Assembly: GCA_023457035.1 (NCBI GenBank) | Contig: JAEWNN010000099.1 | Location: 1-53,716, forward strand | Length of the DNA: 53,716 nt | DNA from: Verrucomicrobiota bacterium | GTDB taxonomy: Bacteria; Verrucomicrobiota; Verrucomicrobiia; Opitutales; Opitutaceae | Reading direction: 5' to 3' | Shown here: positions 1 through 7,728 of the stretch, in pieces | How the letters are laid out: each line of letters begins with the position of its first letter | Numbering within the stretch: position 1 is the stretch's first letter | Program-made: the position numbers and the translations under genes | Notes under the pieces: model-generated | Seen by the model: the letters and a program-made list of their open reading frames with translations, nothing else | Databases searched by the model: none | What the model was told of the DNA's origin: nothing

Positions 1-108
1 GCCTTCTGGACGCTCTTCGGTTTCCTCGGCTGCGTCGTCCTCGTGGTCGTTTCCAAGTCCTACGGACACTTCGGCGTCTCCAAGCGGGAGGACTACTACA
101 GTGAATAA
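1..108 (+). CDS. C-terminal end of a membrane protein (partial)
   Basis: Reading frame 1 is open from the window edge to a TAA at 106-108 and gives 35 residues: a hydrophobic stretch (about residues 6-20, with FGFLGCVVLVVVS) and then a polar tail ending KREDYYSE. This is the last membrane helix and cytoplasmic tail of an integral membrane protein. It overlaps the next gene by 8 bases, so the two are probably co-transcribed and translationally coupled. Since the following genes are complex I or antiporter subunits, this is likely another subunit of that cluster, but the fragment is too short to name. Confidence 0.7.
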   Translation, partial: AFWTLFGFLGCVVLVVVSKSYGHFGVSKREDYYSE

Positions 109-1921
109 TCTCTGGATTCATCCTTCGCTGATCCTGATCTGCGGCGCGATTCTCCTCCCGCTGATCCCCAAGGCCCTCAAGAAGGCCGCCCTGCTCTTCT
201 TCCCGCTCGCGGCCTTCGCCGCCGTGCTCTCCATGCTCGGCCAGCCCGACGCCCTGCACGGCCAGTTCCAGTTCCTCGACTGGACGCTCACCTTCGGCCG
301 CGCCGACAAGCTCGCGCTCGTCTTCGCCGTCATCATGAGCGGCATGGCCTGCATCGGCACCCTCTACGGACTCCATGTCGAAGAGGACGCCCAGCACTCC
401 GCCTCTTGGATCTACGTCTCCGGTTCGCTCGGCGCCATCTTCGCCGGCGATCTCTTCGTGCTCTTCCTGTTCTGGGAGGTCATGGCGTTCGCCTCGGTCT
501 TCCTCGTCTGGTTCCGCCGCACGCCCGAGTCGACCCGCGCCGGTTACCGCTACCTCCTCGTCCACGTCGCCGGCGGCCTCTCGCTCCTGGCCGGCATCAT
601 CCTCTGGACACACGGCAAGGGCCCCGAGGCCATCGCGTTCGACAACTTCGTCAAGCTCGGCGCCGCCTACTCGCCCGCCGGCCTGTTCATCCTCGTCGGC
701 ATCATCGTCAACGCCGCCGTCCCGCCCTTCCAGGCCTGGCTGCCCGATGCGTACCCGAACGGCACCTTCAACGGCTCCGTCTTCCTCAGCGCCTTCACCA
801 CCAAGACCGCCGTCTACGCCCTCTGCCGCGGTTTCCCCGGCATGGAGCTGCTCATCTGGCTCGGCGTGATCATGTCCCTCTACGGCGTCGTCTACGCGAT
901 CATCGAGAACGACATCCGCCGCCTCTTCGCCTACCACATCATCTCCCAGGTCGGCTACATGGTCGCCGGCGCCGGCATCGGCACCGAGCTCGCCATCAAC
1001 GGCGCCTGCGCCCACGCCTTCGCCCACATCCTCTACAAGGGCCTGCTCTTCATGGGCGGCGGCGCCGTCCTCTACATGACCGGCGAGACCCGCATGTCCC
1101 AGCTCGGCGGCCTCTACAAGAAGATGCCGTGGACGTTCCTCCTCACCCTCGTCGGCGGTCTCTCCATCTCGGCCTTCCCGCTCTTCAGCGGCTTCGTCTC
1201 CAAGTCGATGATCACCGCCGCCGGCTTCCAGAACCCGCACCTCTACTGGGCTGCCTTCCTGCTCATGCTGGCCTCCATCGGTACCTTCTACTGCAACGGC
1301 CTGAAGGTCCCCTACTTCGTCTGGTTCGGTAAGGACAAGTGCTCCGACTCCGTCCGCGAGCGCGCCGGCGATCCGCCGTGGAACATGCTCGCCGCCATGG
1401 GCGTCGCCGCCTTCCTCTGCATCTTCCTCGGCATCGCCTACGGCCCGCTCTACCGCCTCCTGCCCTACGCCGAGGTCGCCGCCGCGTACCACCCGTACAA
1501 CGCGCCCCACATCTTCGAGAGCCTCCAGATCCTGTTCTTCACCGCCTGCGCCTTCTTCCTGATGGTCCGCACGCACAAGATCGAGCCCCACGCCGGTATC
1601 AACGTCGACAACGACATTCTCTACCGCCGCGGCGGCCAGGCCATCCAGTGGCTCGCCTCCAAGCCGATCCAGGCGATCGATACCGCTGTCGGCGAGTGCT
1701 ACCGCGTCCTCGGCCTCATCCCGCTGATGTGGACCACCAGGGTCGTCGACGTCTTCGATCGCTTCGGCATCGACGGCGTGGTCGACGGCCTCGCCGAGCG
1801 CGTCCGCGCCGCCGGCCAGCGCCTCCGCTCCGCCCAGAGCGGCGCCGTGCAGGCCAACCTCGCCATCTCCTTCGCCGTGGCCGCCGTCGTCATCGCGGCC
1901 CTCATCTACTTCGTCGCCTAA
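101..1921 (+). CDS. Proton-translocating antiporter-like complex I subunit (NuoL/MrpD-type)
   Basis: A 606-aa polytopic protein of the NuoL/M/N-MrpA/D family, which carries protons (or sodium) through the membrane arm of complex I or Mrp antiporters. Landmarks are the glutamate in FLFWEVMAFASV (about residue 125), the lysine in SAFTTKTAVYAL (about 235), and the second half-channel region with HILYKGLLFMGGG (about 310). A soluble segment (about 495-580) and a last helix at the C-terminus follow. The GTG start overlaps the upstream gene and gives a clean first helix. It precedes nuoM and nuoN where nuoL usually sits, but lacks the length and layout of a normal NuoL and reads more like the MrpD-like subunits of hydrogenase/antiporter complexes. 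I infer that it is the third pumping subunit or an extra antiporter module. Confidence 0.8.
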   Translation: MNNLWIHPSLILICGAILLPLIPKALKKAALLFFPLAAFAAVLSMLGQPDALHGQFQFLDWTLTFGRADKLALVFAVIMSGMACIGTLYGLHVEEDAQHSASWIYVSGSLGAIFAGDLFVLFLFWEVMAFASVFLVWFRRTPESTRAGYRYLLVHVAGGLSLLAGIILWTHGKGPEAIAFDNFVKLGAAYSPAGLFILVGIIVNAAVPPFQAWLPDAYPNGTFNGSVFLSAFTTKTAVYALCRGFPGMELLIWLGVIMSLYGVVYAIIENDIRRLFAYHIISQVGYMVAGAGIGTELAINGACAHAFAHILYKGLLFMGGGAVLYMTGETRMSQLGGLYKKMPWTFLLTLVGGLSISAFPLFSGFVSKSMITAAGFQNPHLYWAAFLLMLASIGTFYCNGLKVPYFVWFGKDKCSDSVRERAGDPPWNMLAAMGVAAFLCIFLGIAYGPLYRLLPYAEVAAAYHPYNAPHIFESLQILFFTACAFFLMVRTHKIEPHAGINVDNDILYRRGGQAIQWLASKPIQAIDTAVGECYRVLGLIPLMWTTRVVDVFDRFGIDGVVDGLAERVRAAGQRLRSAQSGAVQANLAISFAVAAVVIAALIYFVA

Positions 1922-1998
1922 GAAGCCGCAAACATGCACTCGGAATCGATGAGACGGAACAAGATGTCGCGACGGAGCGGACTCGGTGAGACCCGAGG

Positions 1999-2015
1999 AA
2001 TACCCGCAGGGTATT
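1999..2015. repeat. Short perfect hairpin in nuo spacer
   Basis: AATACCC-GCA-GGGTATT forms a perfect 7-bp stem with a 3-base loop, extended by a G-T pair on the outside. It lies in the 185-base gap between the antiporter-like gene and nuoM. There is no T-run after it, so it does not look like a terminator. It is one of several gene-free palindromes in this window. Confidence 0.6.
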
Positions 2016-2106
2016 TCGAGAGGTCGAACCAAGGCCGCTGCGCCCGACAGGTTGTTTCGGATCGCGATGATCGAGCGCATGTTTCCGGCGCAAAACAGCC
2101 CGCCCG

Positions 2107-3570
2107 ATGAAAGAGCATCTCCTCAGCGTCCTCATCTTCGCCCCGTTGGCCGCCGCCGCGGTCGCGGCCGCGATCTCCAACGAGCGCGTCCTGCGCTGGT
2201 GGGCGCTCCTGTCGTCCCTCGCCATCGCCGTGGTCTCCGTGCCGCTCTACACCGGCTACATCGCCACGCAGACCGGCTTCCAGTTCGTCGAGCACTGCTC
2301 CTGGATTCCCAGCCTCAAGATCGACTACCACCTCGGCGTCGACGGCATCAGCGTCCTGCTCATCCTCCTCACCACGCTCATCACCCCGATCTGCGTCGCC
2401 TGTTCCTGGACGTACATCAGCAAGCGCGTGAAGGAGTTCATGGTCTGCATGCTCGTCATGGAGGCCGCCATGATCGGCGTCTTCAGCGCCCTCGACCTCG
2501 TCCTCTTCTACGTCTTCTGGGAGGCCATGCTCATCCCGATGACGCTCCTGATCGGCGTCTGGGGCGGTGCGCGCAAGATCTACGCCGCGCTCAAGTTCTT
2601 CATCTACACGATGGCTGGCTCCGTCCTCCTGCTCGTCGCCATCGTCGCCCTGCGTCTCCAGGTCGGCACCTTCAGCATCCCCGAGATGATGGCCGCCGGC
2701 AGCGGCTTCGGCCACAGCTTCCAGCTCTGGATCTTCGGCGCGTTCTTCCTCTCCTTCGCCATCAAGGTCCCGATGTTCCCCTTCCACACGTGGTTGCCCG
2801 CCGCCCACGTCGAGGCGCCCACCGCCGGCTCGGTCGTCCTGGCCAGCGTGCTCCTGAAGATGGGTACGTACGGCTTCCTCCGCTTCTGCCTGCCGATCAC
2901 CCCCTACGCCGCGCACACCCTCGCGCCGGTCGTCCTCGTCTTCTCGGTGATCGCGATCGTCTACGGCGGCCTCGCCGCCCTCGGCCAGAGCGACCTCAAG
3001 AAGCTCGTCGCCTACTCCTCCGTCGCCCACATGGGCTTCGCCACCTTCGGCATCTTCTCCTTCACCCAGTCCGGCCTCGAGGGCGCGACGCTGGTGATGA
3101 TCAACCACGGCGTCACCACCGGCGCGTTGTTCGTCTGCGTCGGCATCCTCTACGAACGCCTCCACACCCGCGACATCGGCGTGCTCGCCGGCGTGGGCAA
3201 GTACATGCCGGTCTTCTCGACCTTCCTCGGCCTCGCCTGTCTCTCCTCGATGGCCTTCCCCGGCACCAACAGCTTCGTCGGCGAGTTCCTCGTCATGGTC
3301 GCCGGCTTCTCCGTCTCCAAGACCCTCATGCTCTGCGCCGTCCCCGGCATCGTCGCCGCCGCGGCCTACAACCTCCGCATGCTCCAGAAGGTCTGCTACG
3401 GCTCCCCGGCCAACCGCGACCACTCCGCCGTCGCCGACCTCAACCTCCGCGAGATCCTCACCCTGGCCCCGCTGGCCGTGTTCATCGTCTGGATCGGTGT
3501 CCACCCGCAGCCCTTCCTCGACGTCATGCGCGACAGCCTCGCCCACGTCCTCGTCCAGCTCGGCCGGTAA
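2107..3570 (+). CDS. nuoM: NADH-quinone oxidoreductase subunit M
   Basis: A 487-aa integral membrane protein, NuoM, one of the three antiporter-like proton pumps of respiratory complex I. Visible signatures are the early LGVDGISVLLILLTT segment (about 77-91), the essential glutamate in LFYVFWEAMLIPM (about 140) and the lysine in VVLASVLLKMGTYG (about 255), then the lysine-containing SDLKKLVAYSSVAHMG (about 298-313). About 14 hydrophobic helices span the whole length, and size is normal for the family. The ATG at 2107 begins directly with the first helix. It sits between the antiporter-like gene and nuoN on the same strand, although gaps of 185 and 173 bases are unusually wide for a nuo operon. 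Confidence 0.95.
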   Translation: MKEHLLSVLIFAPLAAAAVAAAISNERVLRWWALLSSLAIAVVSVPLYTGYIATQTGFQFVEHCSWIPSLKIDYHLGVDGISVLLILLTTLITPICVACSWTYISKRVKEFMVCMLVMEAAMIGVFSALDLVLFYVFWEAMLIPMTLLIGVWGGARKIYAALKFFIYTMAGSVLLLVAIVALRLQVGTFSIPEMMAAGSGFGHSFQLWIFGAFFLSFAIKVPMFPFHTWLPAAHVEAPTAGSVVLASVLLKMGTYGFLRFCLPITPYAAHTLAPVVLVFSVIAIVYGGLAALGQSDLKKLVAYSSVAHMGFATFGIFSFTQSGLEGATLVMINHGVTTGALFVCVGILYERLHTRDIGVLAGVGKYMPVFSTFLGLACLSSMAFPGTNSFVGEFLVMVAGFSVSKTLMLCAVPGIVAAAAYNLRMLQKVCYGSPANRDHSAVADLNLREILTLAPLAVFIVWIGVHPQPFLDVMRDSLAHVLVQLGR

Positions 3571-3579
3571 CCCAGGTAG

Positions 3580-3600
3580 GGACGTTTCTCCGAAACGTCC
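3580..3600. repeat. Perfect 9-bp palindrome just after nuoM
   Basis: GGACGTTTC-TCC-GAAACGTCC is a perfect 9-bp stem with a 3-base loop, starting 10 bases after the nuoM stop. No T-run follows (the next bases are TCGCCG), so a classic terminator is unlikely. The TCTCC around the loop also occurs in the palindromes at 19165 and 19204, and part of the sequence (TTCTC-GAAACGTCC) recurs in reverse near 43950-43965. It is probably a dispersed REP-like element. Confidence 0.65.
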
Positions 3601-3650
3601 TCGCCGCTCCCGGCCACCCGCCCGCCCTCCCTTCTCTCCCTCTTCCGAAA

Positions 3651-3680
3651 TTAGCGCCCATCAGCGTCCACTAGCGGTTC
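3651..3680 (+). repeat. Three 10-base tandem units between nuoM and nuoN
   Basis: Three contiguous decamers, TTAGCGCCCA, TCAGCGTCCA and CTAGCGGTTC, share a central AGCG in exact 10-base register. They are followed (3681-3743) by a polypyrimidine tract with repeated CCTCTC/CGCC words up to the nuoN start. I see no coding potential. It looks like a degenerate intergenic tandem repeat. Confidence 0.55.
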
Positions 3681-3743
3681 ACCTCTCCGACCTCCGATTT
3701 CCGGCCTCTAGCCTCTCGCCTTTCTCCTCTCGCCTCCTCTCCG

Positions 3744-5192
3744 ATGTCCTCGTCCCTCACCGCCTTTCTGCCTGAGCTGGTGCTCCTCGCCGGAGCCCTC
3801 GGCCTCTTCGGCCTCACCCTCGGCAGCTCCGCCCGGCAGTCGAAGATCGCCTCGCTCGTCACCGCGGTCGCCTTTGTCGCCGCCGTCATCCTGAGCTTCG
3901 GCACCCACGCCACCCTCTTCAACGGCGCCTACCGCGTCGACGCCTTCTCGCAGCTCTTCAAGCTCATCCTCGGCCTCGGCTACATCGTCGTCCTCCTCCT
4001 CGGCCGCAACCTCGACGACATCCGCCAGGACATCCGCTCCGAGTACTACCTCTTCCTCTCGCTGGGCATCTGCGGCCTGGCCTTCCTCTTCAGCTCCATC
4101 GAGATTATCTCCCTCGTCATCTCCCTCGAGCTCTCCTCCTACCCGCTCTACCTCATGGTCGCCATGCGCCGCGAACGCGACGGCCAGCGCGTCCAGATGG
4201 AGTCGGCGATCAAGTACATGATGTTCGGCATCTCCGCCAACGGCATCATGTTCTTCGGCCTGAGCTACCTCTTCGGCCTCACCGGCACCACCTCGCTGCC
4301 CGTGATGCTTGAGCGCCTCCAGCCCTATTTCGCCACCGGCAACGTCAACGCCCTCGCCGTCGTCGGCCTCGCGCTCTCCCTCTCCGGCTTCCTCTACAAG
4401 TTCGCCATCTTCCCCTTCCACTTCTGGACGCCCGACGTCTACCAGGGCGCCTCCAACGAGACCGCCGCCCTCGTCGCCTCCCTGCCCAAGCTCGGCGCCG
4501 TCGCCGTCCTCTCCCGCTTCGTCGGCCTCGCCTCGCCCGCCGACTCCACGATCCCGACACTCCTCGCCGTCCTCGCCACCGCGTCGATGTTCTACGGCAA
4601 CCTCGTCGCCCTCGTGCAGACCGATGTGAAGCGCCTCCTCGGCTTCTCCGGCATCGCCCACGCCGGCTACGCGATGGTCGGCCTCGTCGCCCTCGGCTCC
4701 GCCGGTTTCGCCGCCTCCATCTTCTACATCGCCGGCTACGTGCTGATGGTCCTCGCCTGCTTCTTCGTCGTCAGCCGCGTCTCGCCCGACGGCACCAACG
4801 TCTCGCTCTCCGACCTCGCCGGCCTGCACAAGCGCTCGCCGCTGCTCGCCCTCACCATCGGTCTGGGCGTCTTCGCCCTCGGCGGCATCCCGCCCTTCGT
4901 CGGCTTCATGGGCAAGTTCGGCCTGCTCAACGCCGCCCTGGCCAAGGGCTGGCTCTGGCTGGTCATCTTGACAGTCATCAACTCCGCCATCGCGATCTAC
5001 TACTACCTGAAGATCGTGAAGGAAGCCTACTTCAGCGACGCCGCCGGCCGCCCCGCCATCGCCCTCGATTTCGCCGCCAAGGCCGCCTGCATCGTGCTCC
5101 TGCTCGCGATCACCGCCCTCGGCGTCGCCCCCGGAAAGCTGATGCAGCTCATCGCCGCCAGCCTCGACACCGTCCAGGTCGCGCTGAACTGA
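3744..5192 (+). CDS. nuoN: NADH-quinone oxidoreductase subunit N
   Basis: A 482-aa polytopic membrane protein, NuoN, the third antiporter-like pump of complex I, next to NuoA/J/K in the assembled arm. Evidence: LVISLELSSYPLYLMVA (about 128-144) with the conserved glutamate, the region FPFHFWTPDVYQGASNETAAL (about 224-244) typical of NuoN, a lysine soon after in ASLPKLGAVAVL, and the late GGIPPFVGFMGKFGLLNAA (about 380-398) diagnostic of NuoN/NDH-2. Length is normal. The start at ATG 3744 follows a pyrimidine-rich leader without a Shine-Dalgarno sequence. A strong hairpin about 30 bases past the stop ends the cluster, and no nuo gene follows. Confidence 0.95.
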   Translation: MSSSLTAFLPELVLLAGALGLFGLTLGSSARQSKIASLVTAVAFVAAVILSFGTHATLFNGAYRVDAFSQLFKLILGLGYIVVLLLGRNLDDIRQDIRSEYYLFLSLGICGLAFLFSSIEIISLVISLELSSYPLYLMVAMRRERDGQRVQMESAIKYMMFGISANGIMFFGLSYLFGLTGTTSLPVMLERLQPYFATGNVNALAVVGLALSLSGFLYKFAIFPFHFWTPDVYQGASNETAALVASLPKLGAVAVLSRFVGLASPADSTIPTLLAVLATASMFYGNLVALVQTDVKRLLGFSGIAHAGYAMVGLVALGSAGFAASIFYIAGYVLMVLACFFVVSRVSPDGTNVSLSDLAGLHKRSPLLALTIGLGVFALGGIPPFVGFMGKFGLLNAALAKGWLWLVILTVINSAIAIYYYLKIVKEAYFSDAAGRPAIALDFAAKAACIVLLLAITALGVAPGKLMQLIAASLDTVQVALN

Positions 5193-5221
5193 GCCTGCAG
5201 GCGAATCCAGCCTCTCATCGC

Positions 5222-5252
5222 AAACCCCGGCCGCACCCGCGCGCCGGGGTTT
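5222..5252 (+). terminator. Terminator after nuoN
   Basis: AAACCCCGGC pairs with GCCGGGGTTT across an 11-base loop (10-bp stem), followed by GTTCGT. The short mixed T tail makes it a moderate intrinsic terminator. It lies 30 bases after nuoN, as expected for the end of the nuo cluster. Confidence 0.7.
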
Positions 5253-5367
5253 GTTCGTATACACTCAGGCAACTCGTCGCCGACGGGTGATGAAATCGGT
5301 TCATCCGGCTTAACTGCCACCTGCGGACACCGATGACTTCGGCTCGGATCGCCGCCCTTCACAAATC

Positions 5368-6846
5368 ATGCCCTTCCGTCGCAGGCTTCGCCTACTCGTC
5401 ATCACTCCAATCGTCCTTCTCGTCCTCTGGGCGGCCTTCTCCCGCTACAGCATCGGACGGCTCACGACTGGCGGGCTTGTCGCCGACAAGGACCTGATCG
5501 CCGACATCCTCCCGCCGCCCAACTACCTTATCGAGTCCTACCTGCTCTGCCTGCAACTCGCCGACGAGGCCAACCGCAGCCAGATCGATCAGCTCATCGC
5601 CGCCGGCAAGGATCTCCGCACCGCCTACGACCAGCGTGCCGACTACTGGCACCGGCACCTCGCCGCCGGACCGATCCGCGACGCCTTCACCGCCTCCGAG
5701 AAGAGCGGCCGCGAGTTTCTCGATCTCCGCGACGAACAACTGATCCCCCTCGTCCGTTCCGGTCGCCACGAAGAAGCCCACGCGTTCGCAGTCGGCCCGC
5801 TCACAGCGGAGTACCGCGCACACCGCACTGCCATCGACCGGCTGGTCGAACTCACCACCCAGCAAGCCGCGGTCGACCAGTCCGCCACCGATGCGTTGAT
5901 CATCCTCAACGCCCGCCTCGCGATCCTCATCCCGCTCCTCGCCGCCCTCGGGCTCGCCGCCTACGGCGTCCGCGTCACCCGCGACATCACCTCCCGGCTC
6001 CACAACGTCGTCACCAAGCTCACCGTCGGCTCCGAGCGTGTCGCCGCCGCGGCCGATCAGATCGCCGCCGGTAGCCAGGAACTGGCCCAGAGTGCCACCG
6101 AACAAGCATCCGCGCTGGAGGAAACCGGTGCCACGCTCACCGAGATGGCCTCCATGACCCGGCAGAATGTCGACCACGCCGGCAACGCCAACGCCCTCGC
6201 CACCCAGACCCGCGCCGCCGCCGAACAGGGCGTCCAGCACATGGCACGCATGGCCCAGGCCATGGAGCAGGTGAAGCAGTCCAGCACCGAGATCGCCAAG
6301 ATCATCAAGACCATCGACGAGATCGCCTTCCAGACCAACCTCCTCGCCCTCAACGCCGCCGTCGAGGCCGCCCGCGCCGGCGAGGCCGGTGCCGGTTTCG
6401 CCATCGTCGCCGAGGAGGTGCGCTCCCTCGCCCAGCGCAGCGCCCACGCCGCCCGCGAGACCGCCGAGAAGATCGAGTCCTCCGTCCAGCGCACCGAGCT
6501 CGGCGCCGGCATCTCGACCGAGATGGCCTCCAGTCTCACCGAGATGGCCACCAAGGCCCGCCAGCTCGACGAGCTCGTCGCCAACATCACCGCCGCCTCC
6601 AACGATCAAGCACAGGGCATCGCCCAGATCGCCACTGCGGTCGGCCAAATGGACCGGACCACGCAGAACGGCGCCAGCCTGTCCGAGCAGAACGCCGCCG
6701 CCTCCGAGGAACTCTGCGAGCAGAGCCTTACCCTCCGTTCCGCCGTCCTCGAGCTCCAGACGCTGATCAAGGGCGCCTCCGCACAGCGCTCCGCGCACAC
6801 AACCGCCCGCCGGCCCGCACTGGCCCGGGCTGCGCTCGACGCCTGA
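5368..6846 (+). CDS. Methyl-accepting chemotaxis protein
   Basis: A 492-aa transmembrane chemoreceptor that controls a CheA kinase. TM1 is about residues 8-24, an approximately 150-residue periplasmic helical domain of the four-helix-bundle type follows (about 30-178), and TM2 is about 180-200. The cytoplasmic coiled coil carries methylation-region motifs such as ASALEETGATLTEM (247-260), and the hairpin tip at about 315-358 includes IAFQTNLLALNAAVEAARAG, the signature that contacts CheA/CheW. I see no C-terminal pentapeptide tether for CheR. No che genes are nearby, so its ligand and partner kinase cannot be told from context. The ATG at 5368 puts the signal-anchor directly at the N-terminus. 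Confidence 0.95.
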   Translation: MPFRRRLRLLVITPIVLLVLWAAFSRYSIGRLTTGGLVADKDLIADILPPPNYLIESYLLCLQLADEANRSQIDQLIAAGKDLRTAYDQRADYWHRHLAAGPIRDAFTASEKSGREFLDLRDEQLIPLVRSGRHEEAHAFAVGPLTAEYRAHRTAIDRLVELTTQQAAVDQSATDALIILNARLAILIPLLAALGLAAYGVRVTRDITSRLHNVVTKLTVGSERVAAAADQIAAGSQELAQSATEQASALEETGATLTEMASMTRQNVDHAGNANALATQTRAAAEQGVQHMARMAQAMEQVKQSSTEIAKIIKTIDEIAFQTNLLALNAAVEAARAGEAGAGFAIVAEEVRSLAQRSAHAARETAEKIESSVQRTELGAGISTEMASSLTEMATKARQLDELVANITAASNDQAQGIAQIATAVGQMDRTTQNGASLSEQNAAASEELCEQSLTLRSAVLELQTLIKGASAQRSAHTTARRPALARAALDA

Positions 6847-7170
6847 CCCGCGTCCATATCCATTTCCCCTCGCTGCCCGGGCACAGTCCCTCGTCCGGCT
6901 TCTCCACCATGCGGAAGCCGCCCTGATTCATTCACACCTCGCTCGCACCGCGAGAGGCCGCGCCGGGTCCTCCGCCGCGTACGCACCGCCAGCCTCGTCT
7001 CCGCTCCTTGCGGGCACCGCCGCGGCTGGGGTTTGTCCCCTCCCCGCCCCGTCGCGCAGCCCGGCAACGCCTTCAATTTCGCGTGCCGTACACCGAAGAG
7101 GGAGTCAGCACTCCAGCCACGGCGAAGGGGTCGCCCAGATGGCCCCCCAGCGATCGCCGCCATTTCCACC
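6847..7170. other. Non-coding spacer before the pseudopilin gene
   Basis: About 320 bases without a convincing gene. One weak palindrome is visible (CGGCTTC at 6896-6902 with GAAGCCG at 6914-6920, 11-base loop). Codon structure is poor: the pseudopilin frame stays open here but encodes a Pro/Arg/Ser-rich stretch that looks untranslated. I could not find a convincing promoter. Confidence 0.5.
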
Positions 7171-7725
7171 TTGAGACCCAATCCTCCAGCCACGCCCACC
7201 GGCCCGACGCCCTCGCCGCGTTCCAGTCGCCTGCAGCCGCCATGCCGCAGCGGGAACGCGAACGGTCGGGCGCAGCGGCTGGCCAGCTTCACGCTGGTCG
7301 AAATCATGATCGTCGTCGCGATCATCGGCACGCTCGCCGCGATCGCGATCCCCGCTTTCCAGCACTCCCTCGCCCGCGCCCAGGTCGCACGGGCCATCGC
7401 CGACCTCCGGGCCATCCAGATCGACATCGATGTCTTCGAACTCGAGCACCACCGCCTTCCTGTCGACCTCGCCGAGGCGGGCCGCGCCGGCATCACCGAT
7501 CCTTGGGGACGCCCTTACCATTACCTCTGCTTCGCGGCCGCCGGCAAGAACTGGAAGGGGCAGGCCCGCAAGGACCACTCGCTCGTCCCGCTCAACTCGA
7601 GCTACGATCTCTACAGCCTCGGCCGCGACGGCCAGACGGCCGGCCCGCTCACCGCCAAGGCCAGCCAGGACGACATCATCCGCGCCAACGACGGCGGCTA
7701 CCTCGGCCTCGGCTCCGAGTACTGA
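7171..7725 (+). CDS. GspG-like type II secretion pseudopilin (start uncertain)
   Basis: Class III signal and hydrophobic helix typical of type IV pilin-like proteins: FTLVEIMIVVAIIGTLAAIA, with the conserved Glu+5. The mature domain has the GspG hallmarks DPWGRPYHY and YDLYSLGRDG, and a later Asp-rich loop (DDII, ND) that in GspG binds calcium, so it probably forms the major pseudopilus subunit of a type II secretion-like machine in the inner membrane/periplasm. The residue before the cleavage site is Ser (LAS/FTLVE) instead of Gly. The start is unclear: the frame has no ATG upstream, only TTG at 7171 (used here) and 7033, giving an overlong leader. An ATG at 7242 lies in another frame at the ideal distance. 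No other gsp genes are adjacent; the next gene starts 3 bases after the stop. Confidence 0.8.
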   Translation: MRPNPPATPTGPTPSPRSSRLQPPCRSGNANGRAQRLASFTLVEIMIVVAIIGTLAAIAIPAFQHSLARAQVARAIADLRAIQIDIDVFELEHHRLPVDLAEAGRAGITDPWGRPYHYLCFAAAGKNWKGQARKDHSLVPLNSSYDLYSLGRDGQTAGPLTAKASQDDIIRANDGGYLGLGSEY

Positions 7726-7728
7726 ACC

